A stretch of DNA of 5,992 nt from Acidobacteriota bacterium (GTDB lineage Bacteria; Acidobacteriota; Terriglobia; UBA7540): assembly GCA_021789565.1 (NCBI GenBank), contig JAJYJL010000576.1, positions 1 through 5,992 on the forward strand, in the 5' to 3' direction. A program made the translations under genes and the position numbers. This document shows positions 1-5,992 of this stretch, one piece after another. The notes under the pieces are model-generated. The model saw nothing but the letters and a program-made list of their open reading frames with translations. It did no database searches and was not told the origin of the DNA. Positions within the stretch are counted from its first letter, which is position 1. The number at the start of each line of letters is the position of its first letter.

Positions 1-1832
1 TGATGGATGGTAATGCTCTTGAACAAATGCGGATCGAGCGCGCCCGCCACCAGGGATACCACCTGCATGCGGATCCCCGAGCTCTCGAGCCGAAGGCGCG
101 AAGGATGCCAGCGTTGCTGGGCCCAGCGTGCGATGCCGATCAACTGCGCCGCCTCGAGGCCGAGCGGCGGCGCGCCCACCGCCGTCATCATATAGCCGAA
201 GTTGCCAACGTCGGCTTTGAGCGGATTATCATCGCCGGTGAACAGGATCGAAAGCGCCAGCACCTGCTCGCCGCGGTCGATGCGGTCCGGGATTTCGGGA
301 TCGTGGTCCCAGACCTCTGCATCCGCGCCGGCGCGGCCGCCATCATTGACCATGATCGTCATCGGCGCGCCCTTGGGCGTCCAAGTGGATTTGGCCCAGA
401 CTCCGGTGGCGCTCAGGCCATTGCTGAGGGCGAACCGGAACGAAATCGACTCGACGGTGCTGTAGTACGTATCGGCCATGTACCATGCGTGCGCCACAGT
501 GACCGGCCGGTAATGCACGACCTTGCTGAGTTCTGCTCGCTGGGATTTCGTCCACGCAGCCCGGGCCACGGGAGAGGCGGGGACCGCCGGGTGGTGGATT
601 TCCGCGGCGAACCGCTTCGCGAGTCCCAGCACGGTCAGATTGTTGGCCGGAATACCCGAGGCCAGTTGGCTGTAACTCTTGAGGTACTGCCCGACCGGGA
701 TATCATCCGGCTTGCTGGGAAGGTAGAAATACGTTGAGAAGAATCGGTAAGCTGCCTGGCGATTGTCGCGCTGGTAGTTGTGCGCGGAAACCTGGGTGTC
801 CGTGTGAAACTGGAATACGTCTTCCTTCCCGTACAGACTGAAGAAGGGCCGAACGGCGTCGAAGATATAAGGCTTCACCAGGGGCGCGCGAAAGCAGCAT
901 GTGTCCTCGGCGTTGTAAATCTCGAGGGTCGGCCGGGGCGCGCGCAATGCGGCAAACGTCGGGTAGTCCTGGCCGTCGAGCAAGTTCGGAGCAAGCTGCT
1001 CGTAGTCGCCCGGCTCTCCGGGCAGCCGCTCAAACCTTCCCTGGAGCGAAGTGAAGCCCGCCACGGGGATCGACACCAGCACCCGCGGGTCAAGGGAACT
1101 AAGCAGAATCGTCTGCCAGCCGCCGCCCGAGAGGCCGGTAACCGCGATGCGGCCGCGGTCCACACGAGGATCGTCATAGAGATAATCCAGGCCGCAACGC
1201 ATCGCGAGGTAGAACAAGCCCACGCCGCTCACGCCTACCAAGTCAAGGTCCGAGCCAAAATAATGCTCGTTCCCTTTCAGCCTCAGTTCGCCCATATCAA
1301 TGAACGCGATGCTGAGCGCGATCATGCCGTGCAGCGCCTGGTCAATGCAGAGTTTCTGCTCAAAGGGCGACGTCTTGCCGGTCGGGAAATGGCCCAGCAC
1401 ATCGAGCACGGCGGGGGCTTTGCCCTCCTGGTGCGCCGGCTCGTACAAGACAGCGGTCGAGTAAAATCCTGGAACGACCTCGTAGCGGAACTTTCTCAGC
1501 GTGTATCCGGCGTCCGCGGGAACAGGAACAGCTCCCATGTCTTCGAATTTCGGCGGAGAATCCAACCAAGCCTTTGGCCAGCCGTGATAAATGATGTCGT
1601 TCAAAACGTGGGCTCGGATCCTTCGGGCTTGAGCCGTCCACTGTGCGGCGCTCGCGGGATGAGGAAGCCGGGGCCGGCGTTGCATCAGAAACTGCTGCAT
1701 CTGGTAAGTGACGACTTCCGGAGGCTGCAGCGGGTTCGGCATGAACTTGTCCACCATCCGCTCGGTGCTTTGACCCATGGCAAAAGCGCTTCCCAGCAGG
1801 ATGAAAGCGGGCAGTAGGATTTTGGATCGCAT
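1..1832 (-). CDS. Secreted alpha/beta hydrolase, acetyl xylan esterase-like (C-terminus cut by window edge)
   Basis: An uninterrupted frame of 610 codons runs off the low end of the window. It starts at ATG 1832-1830, with a GGAG ribosome binding site (1841-1838) five bases upstream. The start opens a classic Sec signal peptide (MRSKILLPAFILLGSAFA, residues 1-18), likely cut near residue 18. An in-frame ATG 19 codons upstream (1889-1887) would bury that signal and is less likely. Residues about 110-370 form an alpha/beta hydrolase domain: the nucleophile elbow GLSGGG gives Ser235, the acid is probably Asp310 (YNAEDT), and the base is His351 in AHNYQRDNR, followed by an AYRFF helix typical of acetyl xylan esterase relatives. 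The usual role of that group is removing acetyl or similar esters from polysaccharides outside the cytoplasm. The exact substrate here is unknown. Residues 455-610 resemble the start of a second hydrolase-like half without a clear GxSxG. It lies 92 bp downstream of the glycosidase and is probably co-transcribed with it. The frame is intact, unlike its two upstream neighbours. Confidence 0.85.
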   Translation of the reverse strand, partial: MRSKILLPAFILLGSAFAMGQSTERMVDKFMPNPLQPPEVVTYQMQQFLMQRRPRLPHPASAAQWTAQARRIRAHVLNDIIYHGWPKAWLDSPPKFEDMGAVPVPADAGYTLRKFRYEVVPGFYSTAVLYEPAHQEGKAPAVLDVLGHFPTGKTSPFEQKLCIDQALHGMIALSIAFIDMGELRLKGNEHYFGSDLDLVGVSGVGLFYLAMRCGLDYLYDDPRVDRGRIAVTGLSGGGWQTILLSSLDPRVLVSIPVAGFTSLQGRFERLPGEPGDYEQLAPNLLDGQDYPTFAALRAPRPTLEIYNAEDTCCFRAPLVKPYIFDAVRPFFSLYGKEDVFQFHTDTQVSAHNYQRDNRQAAYRFFSTYFYLPSKPDDIPVGQYLKSYSQLASGIPANNLTVLGLAKRFAAEIHHPAVPASPVARAAWTKSQRAELSKVVHYRPVTVAHAWYMADTYYSTVESISFRFALSNGLSATGVWAKSTWTPKGAPMTIMVNDGGRAGADAEVWDHDPEIPDRIDRGEQVLALSILFTGDDNPLKADVGNFGYMMTAVGAPPLGLEAAQLIGIARWAQQRWHPSRLRLESSGIRMQVVSLVAGALDPHLFKSITIH

Positions 1833-1924
1833 GGATACTCCAATTTCAGCCGGTGTTTCCGCTTTGGCTTCCTCGCCGGCGCGATACATCAGCACATTGA
1901 AAAGCTTGCTTCGAAACACGGCCT
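1833..1924 (-). other. Short gap between glycosidase and hydrolase
   Basis: This 92 bp gap has no terminator-like hairpin with a T run and no convincing promoter, so the two genes are probably one transcript. It contains the GGAG site (1841-1838) of the hydrolase. It also contains an in-frame upstream ATG (1889-1887), which I rejected as the start because it would place 19 polar residues before the signal peptide. Confidence 0.5.
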
Positions 1925-2581
1925 TTATTGACTCGCTTTCAGCGCACAAGCCTTGCCGCCCTGAAGGGTCATTGCGGCATACGTGTGTTGTCCACGGCGT
2001 GTTATCTTGACCAGGGAGTTCGAGACCAGATCGGTAACCGTCGCGTATAGTCCGCTGAACCTCACTTCGATTTCGCTGTCTTGATCCCAATTCGTGAGAA
2101 TCGCCAATGGGCCCGATGAATGGTGAAGAGACCTGAATCCCACCTGTTCCGGCGCTTTCACGAGCTGGACAAGCGAATCAGAGTTGGCTTTAATTGCAGG
2201 CGACGCTATCCAATCCAGGATTTGGGGGCTGTCGCGACGAAAGTATGCCAGACTGACCGCCGACCCATAAAAGATCGCTCTCCCTTTCCCGAAAGCATGC
2301 TCTGTGGAAAACGGCTTGCCTTCACGGTCCCTCATCAGCGCTTGCGCGCCTTGCAATTTCAGAGGGATTTTCCACAGTTCACCGCCCTTTTCGTTGGCTT
2401 CAGTCACTGAGTACGGTTCTTCAACGGGATCCACGTCCGCAACGTAGGCCCGCCATCCGAAGATTTCACTCAAACCGCCAGGCAAATCAGGCCGGACGTC
2501 GCCCCGTTCATTTTTCCATCCGACGAGACCCTCCGCCCAGAGTGTCCCGCCTTGGCTTACAAAATCCTTCAACGCTGAAAT
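1925..2581 (-). pseudogene. C-terminal remainder of the GH42-like glycosidase, downstream of the amber codon
   Basis: This stretch is in exactly the same frame as the gene above and continues its protein without any gap: ISALKDFVSQGGTLWAEG follows SLDNG across the TAG. The pattern is that of the GH42 middle domain, in which an extended strand ends in a helix leading to a 'V..GGTL.AE' strand. It continues through FGKGRAIFYGSAVS to a small C-terminal beta domain (LAILTNWDQDSEIEVRF) and ends at TAA 1927-1925. No ribosome binding site precedes the only nearby start-like codon (TTG 2572-2570), so independent translation is unlikely. It should be read as the separated 3' part of one gene spanning 4066-1925. 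A sequencing error at the TAG would restore a single CDS. If the codon is real, this part is expressed only by readthrough or not at all. Confidence 0.8.
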
Positions 2582-4066
2582 CTAGCCGTTGTCCAAGGAG
2601 TAGCAGTAGGGAAGATACAGCGTGTCGTAGCTGTTTGCTTTGCCGGATTTCAGCTCATCGACACCGAGGAAAGCGGTTGGTATGTGTTTGCGCCGAAGCG
2701 CCTTGTGGCAACCCATTAACGAAAGCGCCGCTTCGTTCGTGCGATGCTGAGTCTGCCCATCAATTTCAATCAGCAACGAGACTTGACGATTATAGAGAAT
2801 TGCCGTCTTCGGCGGCTGGGGTGTTGCGTCTGCTATAAACGGCATGCGGCCAATGGCATCGAGAACGCCTTTTGCAGCCGCTGGCCGGTCTGAAGGCACA
2901 GCATCGAGACTCACCAGTTGCCATTCGCCGCCCTCCCGTCCCAGCACCCTGGGATTCCAGAGCCAGAAAACCACGCCCTTACACCCCGCTCCAAAAGCGT
3001 CCCATAGCCAGAGGGCCAGTTCGTCTGCGGTGGGATTCATTGGCCGGTGACCGGTGTAGATGGTCGGCCCTCCCTGCAATTCAGTTACCCACCACGGCTT
3101 TGTTCCCGCGGCGCTGGCGAGGAGATCGATGTGGTAAGCAAAGGCCAGACCGAATTCTTTCCGCTGATAGTCGCCAAAAAGCCAGGCCGGGTGGATCGAA
3201 GCTCCGAGAAAATCCACGACTCGGCCCTCCGCCCATCGGTTTCCGCCGGTAGGATTGATGTGCGTCGGATGAACCGAGTCATACTTTCTAACCTCGCTTT
3301 TGATCCATTTGAGGATCTCGACGATGTTGTTGTCGTCATTGAATTCATGCCAATCAACGAAGGAGTGATAGTCCACCCAGTAGGAATCCCACTGATCGGG
3401 AGTTACCCGGACATCAGAGAACTTCTCCAGCGGCCGGAACCAGTGCTCGTTCAACTTTTCCACCGTGCCATACTTGGACTCCAGCCATCTGGCAAAAGCT
3501 TCCATCGTAGGACCGTCGTAGAAATAGAAGGGGGCCGGCTCGTTCATCAGCAGCCACGCGCCGTGCGCAGGGTGATTTCTGTAACGGCTAACGACGTTTT
3601 GCAGATAGGCCGCCGCGTGCGCGCGATGTCGGGGATCGTTCAAATTCATGCGGTGGTGATAAAACGGCGTCAGGTCCATCCAGCCTGGCGGATCTTCCGA
3701 ACAAAGCGTGGCGGCGATCTTAATCCCCGTATCCCGCGCCGCGTTGTAAATCCAATCATAGCGTTCAAAAGACCAGACTCCCGGGCTATGCTCGATGTCG
3801 TCCCAAATGATGAAGATTCGCGCCACCGTGAAGCCATAGGATTGCATCATGCGGAAATGCTTCCGCACGCTGTCCTCGGTTGCCGTTTTGTTCAGGAAAA
3901 ATTCCGCACCCAGGCGAACCTTCCCCACTAACTCCTGAAGATTCGCGGAAATCTGATTTTGCTCTTCGGCTTCCAACGGGGTTTCCGCCATCGCGCCTGT
4001 TCCGCCCAGCGCCAGGCTCGCACCTGCCAGACCAGTCTTTAGAAATGCCCTCCGCGAAGTTGTCAT
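2582..4066 (-). CDS. GH42-like glycoside hydrolase, Tat-exported, ended early by an in-frame amber codon
   Basis: This 494-residue frame encodes a clan GH-A glycosidase most like family GH42 beta-galactosidases. I chose ATG 4066-4064 because it puts the Tat leader (TTSRRAFLKTG, then a hydrophobic stretch and AMA cleavage site) at the N-terminus. A TTG 16 codons upstream (4114-4112) is also open but less plausible. No well-spaced ribosome binding site is visible; GAGG abuts the ATG and GGGG lies nine bases upstream. Residues about 35-400 are the barrel: the acid/base is Glu176 in LLMNEPAP and the nucleophile Glu329 in WWVTELQGG. FARWLESKYGTVEKLN also matches GH42. After the barrel a flavodoxin-like middle domain begins, and it is cut at TAG 2584-2582. 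The same frame continues with convincing homologous sequence to 1925, so the full gene would be 713 residues. The truncated product keeps both catalytic residues but loses much of the middle domain, which helps GH42 enzymes form trimers, so it may be unstable. Export suggests a periplasmic or surface role in trimming galactosides or similar glycans. Confidence 0.8.
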   Translation of the reverse strand: MTTSRRAFLKTGLAGASLALGGTGAMAETPLEAEEQNQISANLQELVGKVRLGAEFFLNKTATEDSVRKHFRMMQSYGFTVARIFIIWDDIEHSPGVWSFERYDWIYNAARDTGIKIAATLCSEDPPGWMDLTPFYHHRMNLNDPRHRAHAAAYLQNVVSRYRNHPAHGAWLLMNEPAPFYFYDGPTMEAFARWLESKYGTVEKLNEHWFRPLEKFSDVRVTPDQWDSYWVDYHSFVDWHEFNDDNNIVEILKWIKSEVRKYDSVHPTHINPTGGNRWAEGRVVDFLGASIHPAWLFGDYQRKEFGLAFAYHIDLLASAAGTKPWWVTELQGGPTIYTGHRPMNPTADELALWLWDAFGAGCKGVVFWLWNPRVLGREGGEWQLVSLDAVPSDRPAAAKGVLDAIGRMPFIADATPQPPKTAILYNRQVSLLIEIDGQTQHRTNEAALSLMGCHKALRRKHIPTAFLGVDELKSGKANSYDTLYLPYCYSLDNG

Positions 4067-4233
4067 CCTCGAGAGCCCCACGAACCATGCGGCCGCCCGC
4101 GCCAGCCACACCAAAAACGAACACTGAATATCACGCAGCCCGAGGCAAGTAAAGTCTTTTTTCGAGAAAAATTATGGAACCTAACAAACTTCATTCTTTG
4201 TCTTAAGAACGGCCAGCGATGGCGGCGTGAGGG
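4067..4233 (-). other. Gap between the nagA remnant and the glycosidase, partly AT-rich
   Basis: This is the longest non-coding stretch in the window. Its centre (about 4141-4203) is clearly richer in A and T than the genes on either side, as expected for a promoter region. It includes a small palindrome, TTTTTC-TC-GAAAAA, on the minus strand (4171-4158), whose A/T stem is too weak for a terminator. No terminator was found for the nagA remnant: GCCA-GCGA-TGGC near 4212-4223 has only a 4 bp stem and no T run. The part nearest the glycosidase (4067-4114) is also open in the glycosidase frame. Confidence 0.45.
4127..4153 (-). promoter_or_regulatory. Weak candidate sigma-70 promoter for the glycosidase-hydrolase pair
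   Basis: On the minus strand TTTACT (4153-4148) and GATATT (4132-4127) each match four of six consensus positions, separated by 15 bases, which is shorter than the preferred 17. The location, about 60 bases before the chosen start and at the edge of the AT-rich stretch, is sensible. The match itself is weak and could be chance. Confidence 0.2.
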
Positions 4234-4778
4234 TTAAAGCACGGGCTGGCCCCGAACATAGGTTTGCGTAAGCGAGTAGTTCTTGTCGAACACCACCAAG
4301 TCGGCGTCAGCGCCCGGCGCGATGACGCCTTTGCGCTTCTCGACGCCCAACAATCGCGCCGGATTGATGGTTGCGCACGCCAAGCACTCCTGGAAGCGGA
4401 GGCCGCTGAACCGGATCAAGTTCCGCAAGGCGAGGTCAAGGGTGAGCGCGCTGCCGGCGAGGGTCCCTTGCCGCGCCAGGAAGCGGCCGACCGCAGTTAC
4501 CGCCTCTTCCGTAGCCTCCATGAGGTCATGACCAACAAGCTCCGTGGATGTGCTGGTCAATCATCCCAGGGGCAACAATGCGGTCCGACTCGCCAATGCG
4601 GCCAGTTAGCCTTGGGCGCGGGCGCCGGATTGGCGGAGGGCGGCGAAGCAAGCGGGCTCGCTTCCGCCCGGGCAGAAGGCTCGATCGCGCCCGCTCCGCC
4701 AAGCGCCGAGAGTCCCACGGCTGCCTTTGTACTCGCTTTCAAGAATTCCCGGCGGTTGATTTCCAATTTGTTTGACAC
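4234..4778 (-). pseudogene. nagA: Decayed N-acetylglucosamine-6-phosphate deacetylase (NagA-like) with Tat leader
   Basis: Three pieces of one gene lie in order in three frames. Piece A (4778-4605) starts at GTG behind an AGGAGG site and encodes a Tat leader (INRREFLKAS, then a hydrophobic run) and a Pro/Ala-rich linker. Piece B (4603-4538) reads GRIGESDRIVAPGMIDQHIH then GA, the first strand of the amidohydrolase fold with its HxH metal ligands. Piece C (4536-4234) reads VGHDLMEATEEAVTAVGRFL then ARQGT, and jumps directly to LAGSALTLDLALRNLIRFSG and the normal C-terminus (INPARLLGVEKRKG ... FDKNYSLTQTYVRGQPVL). One extra T at 4537 explains the shift from B to C. At 4467-4462 the sequence passes from the helix after HxH to the last quarter of the enzyme. 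About 200 residues are therefore missing, including the other metal ligands and the catalytic Asp. NagA normally deacetylates GlcNAc-6-phosphate in the cytoplasm, about 380-400 residues long; only about 180 remain here. An active product is very unlikely. Confidence 0.85.
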
Positions 4779-5098
4779 GAATCCCTCCTGAAATCCGCTC
4801 CCCGCTCCGTATCCGGGGAGGAAGTCAGAACACCACGCGAACTATGGCGCCAAAGAACAGCGAAAGATTCACGCCGGTAGTGCGTCACATTCCGAACGCC
4901 CGCTACCCCCGCCAGGAAATTGGCGATGTGCTCGACGCGCTCTTTCGGCGAAGCGACTAGCGCCGTCAGTGAAAGCTCAGCCCTTCGTGTTTCGACGACC
5001 AGGGTGATGACCACAATCCCCTTGCGCCGGAGCGCGTTCAGCACCCGGCCCAGGACGATCGGGTTGTTTTCAGCTTCGAGCGCGAGAATCCATTGCAT
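4739..5098 (-). CDS. ilvN: Acetolactate synthase small regulatory subunit, IlvM/IlvN-like ACT domain
   Basis: This 119-residue protein starts at ATG 5098-5096 with AGAGG (5108-5104) five bases upstream. Residues 1-75 form a single ACT domain: a first strand (MQWILALEAENN), a helix (VLGRVLNALRRKGI), then LSLTALVASPKERVEHIANF and a last strand ending NVTHY. The layout NP..L.RVL...RRKG followed by LTALVASP resembles the short IlvM type more than the longer IlvH/IlvN proteins of about 160 residues, so the symbol is tentative. It follows the catalytic subunit by 90 bp on the same strand, the usual order for this enzyme. Its expected role is to stabilise the catalytic subunit and mediate valine feedback in branched-chain amino acid synthesis in the cytoplasm. 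Residues about 80-119 are polar and Arg/Ser-rich, resemble nothing I know, and their last codons overlap the start of the nagA remnant by 40 bases. Other ACT-domain regulators are possible but less likely given the neighbour. Confidence 0.78.
   Translation of the reverse strand: MQWILALEAENNPIVLGRVLNALRRKGIVVITLVVETRRAELSLTALVASPKERVEHIANFLAGVAGVRNVTHYRRESFAVLWRHSSRGVLTSSPDTERGADFRRDSCQTNWKSTAGNS
4784..4789 (-). promoter_or_regulatory. Shine-Dalgarno AGGAGG of the nagA-like pseudogene
   Basis: On the minus strand AGGAGG lies five bases before GTG 4778-4776. It is the strongest ribosome binding site in the window and decides the GTG start. It sits inside the 3' end of the ACT-domain gene, so the two genes overlap by 40 bases and were probably translationally coupled. 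Its survival suggests that decay of the gene behind it is fairly recent. Confidence 0.8.
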
Positions 5099-5103
5099 CT
5101 TGA

Positions 5104-5108
5104 CCTCT
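5104..5108 (-). promoter_or_regulatory. Shine-Dalgarno AGAGG of the acetolactate synthase small subunit
   Basis: AGAGG lies five bases before ATG 5098-5096 on the minus strand. It supports that ATG over the out-of-frame ATG at 5152-5150, which falls in the loop of the second hairpin. Confidence 0.65.
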
Positions 5109-5142
5109 CACCGCGGATCAATCCCCGTGCGCGGCTTTTTGC

Positions 5143-5180
5143 CGGAGCCATGACTCCGCTCCTCCGGGCTGACCGCCCGG
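5143..5180 (-). other. Two adjacent hairpins between the acetolactate synthase genes
   Basis: Reading the minus strand, CCGGGC-GGTCA-GCCCGG (5180-5164) is a perfect 6 bp stem with a 5-base loop. Five bases later CGGAG-TCATGG-CTCCG (5158-5143) forms a 5 bp stem with a 6-base loop. Neither is followed by a run of T, so they are not intrinsic terminators. They sit in the 90 bp gap after the catalytic subunit's stop and before the small subunit's ribosome binding site. They may stabilise or process the message or set the ratio of the two subunits. In a GC-rich genome some stems of this size occur by chance. Confidence 0.4.
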
Positions 5181-5188
5181 GTCTTCCC

Positions 5189-5992
5189 CTACTTTCCTTC
5201 CCCCCGTGCCGGCGCCTCAACCAGCATTTCCGCCAGGGACGCTCCGGGCGGCACGATCGGAAATACGTTTTCTTCGGGATCCACGCGGACATCCAGCAAT
5301 CGGGGTTCGCGACCGCTCAGAAAACCAGCCAGCGCCTCCCTCAAGTCAACCCGACGTTCTACCTTTGCTCCCCGGATGCCGTAGGCCTCCGCGAGTTTCA
5401 CGAAGTCAGGAACGGGCCCCAGGCCGACATCGCAATAATGCTTCTCAAAAAACATATGCTGCCATTGCCGGACCATTCCGAGCGATTGATTATTGACGAC
5501 AACGATTTTCACCGGGATGTTGTATTCCGAAAGCGTTGCCAGCTCACTCATCGTCATCTGGAATCCACCATCGCCCACGATGGCAATTACCTGGCGGTCC
5601 GGGAACGCCACTTGCGCGCCCATGGCAGCCGGGAAGCCGTAGCCCATGGATCCCAGCCCACTGGATGAAAGCCAGGTGCGCGGCTGCCGAAAATGGTAAA
5701 ACTGCGCGGTCCACATCTGATGCTGGCCGACGTCGACTGAGACAATGGCGTCTTCGCTTGCCTGCTCAGAAATGGCCTCGACCAGATATTGAGGCTTCAC
5801 GCATTCGGCCTCTTTGTCGTAAGTGAGCGGATGCTTCTGCCGCCACGACTCAATCTGCTCCAGCCACTTTCGCCGCGCGCTGGAGGCCGCACCCTTACCG
5901 CGCCGAATATGCTCACCCACCGTTTCACTCAGGGCTCGCAGAATCTCGCGAGCGTCACCCACTAATGGAAGATCCACGCGCACATTCTTATT
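5189..5992 (-). CDS. ilvB: Acetolactate synthase large (catalytic) subunit, C-terminal part; N-terminus beyond the window
   Basis: The frame is open to the window edge (it begins Asn-Lys-Asn-Val-Arg-Val) and ends at TAG 5191-5189, giving the last 267 residues of a protein usually near 560-600. Residues 1-25 end the central domain (VRVDLPLVGDAREIL). Residues 67-250 are the thiamine-diphosphate domain: SVDVGQHQMWTAQFY, SSSGLGSMGYGFPAAMGAQ, and the ThDP/Mg motif GDGGFQMTMSELAT through VVVNN (Gly140 to Asn168). MVRQWQ contains the Trp typical of acetolactate synthases, and the end FPIVPPGASLAEML is a family signature. These separate it from other ThDP enzymes such as oxalyl-CoA decarboxylase or glyoxylate carboligase. 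It condenses pyruvate with pyruvate or 2-oxobutyrate in the first common step of valine, leucine and isoleucine synthesis. The small subunit follows 90 bp downstream, so the two form an operon. The FAD-binding middle and N-terminal domains lie outside the window. No defect is visible. Confidence 0.95.
   Translation of the reverse strand, partial: NKNVRVDLPLVGDAREILRALSETVGEHIRRGKGAASSARRKWLEQIESWRQKHPLTYDKEAECVKPQYLVEAISEQASEDAIVSVDVGQHQMWTAQFYHFRQPRTWLSSSGLGSMGYGFPAAMGAQVAFPDRQVIAIVGDGGFQMTMSELATLSEYNIPVKIVVVNNQSLGMVRQWQHMFFEKHYCDVGLGPVPDFVKLAEAYGIRGAKVERRVDLREALAGFLSGREPRLLDVRVDPEENVFPIVPPGASLAEMLVEAPARGEGK

Noticed and set aside
3..737. 244-codon plus-strand open frame
   Set aside because: It lies exactly opposite the hydrolase gene. 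Its translation is Arg/Ala/Gly-rich with no recognisable domain, while the minus strand gives a coherent enzyme. Long antisense frames are common in GC-rich genes.
780..1817. 345-codon plus-strand open frame
   Set aside because: It is the longest plus-strand frame, but it is antisense to the signal peptide and catalytic domain of the hydrolase and has no motif or ribosome binding site of its own.
2582..2584. TAG as a recoded pyrrolysine codon
   Set aside because: GH42-type enzymes are not known to use pyrrolysine, the site is not catalytic, and a neighbouring gene is plainly decaying. Nonsense mutation or sequencing error is simpler.
3047..3931. 294-codon plus-strand open frame
   Set aside because: It is antisense to the glycosidase barrel. 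The minus strand carries both catalytic glutamates and family motifs; this frame shows none.
4158..4171. Palindrome TTTTTC-TC-GAAAAA as a terminator
   Set aside because: The stem is almost all A-T with a two-base loop, so it would not form a stable RNA hairpin.
4264..4791. 175-codon plus-strand open frame across the nagA remnant
   Set aside because: It is unbroken where the minus strand is broken, so I considered it as the real gene. Its translation is low-complexity, while all three minus-strand pieces match NagA segments in the right order.
5093..5668. 191-codon plus-strand open frame
   Set aside because: It is antisense to the thiamine-diphosphate domain of acetolactate synthase, which is unmistakable on the minus strand.
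1..5992. CRISPR array, transposon ends, tRNA or rRNA genes
   Set aside because: I saw no regularly spaced repeats, no transposase sequence, no terminal inverted repeats at the breaks in the decayed genes, and no tRNA-like or rRNA-like stretches in the gaps.

Overview
The window reads as GC-rich bacterial DNA in which every supported gene lies on the minus strand, so gene order runs from high to low coordinates. Two proteins begin with twin-arginine (Tat) leaders of the RRxFLK type, and a secreted esterase-like hydrolase sits beside a GH42-like glycosidase. This mix is familiar from soil or plant-matter degraders such as Acidobacteriota, Verrucomicrobiota or Planctomycetota. That placement is inference from style only; no marker gene fixes the phylum.

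Layout, in order of transcription: (1) 5992-5189, the C-terminal 267 residues of the acetolactate synthase catalytic subunit, cut by the window edge. (2) 5188-5099, a 90 bp gap with two adjacent GC-rich hairpins. (3) 5098-4739, a small ACT-domain protein, the likely regulatory subunit of that synthase. (4) 4778-4234, a badly decayed N-acetylglucosamine-6-phosphate deacetylase (NagA-like) gene. It keeps a strong ribosome binding site, a Tat leader, the first metal-binding HxH motif and the C-terminal end, but has two frameshifts and has lost the middle of the enzyme. (5) 4233-4067, a 167 bp gap, AT-rich in part, that probably holds the promoter of the next genes. (6) 4066-1925, a Tat-exported GH42-like glycosidase split by one in-frame amber codon at 2584-2582. 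(7) 1832-1, an intact, signal-peptide-bearing alpha/beta hydrolase resembling acetyl xylan esterases, whose C-terminus runs off the window.

The first two genes form an ordinary branched-chain amino acid synthesis pair. The next three look like a glycan-use block (amino-sugar deacetylase, exo-glycosidase, carbohydrate esterase). Two of these three neighbours are broken while the flanking genes are intact, so the best reading is a carbohydrate catabolism cluster undergoing decay. I do not see an undescribed defence, mobile or RNA-guided system. The most notable points are the amber codon in the glycosidase, the apparent short-repeat deletion in the nagA remnant, and a second, apparently non-catalytic hydrolase-like half in the esterase.
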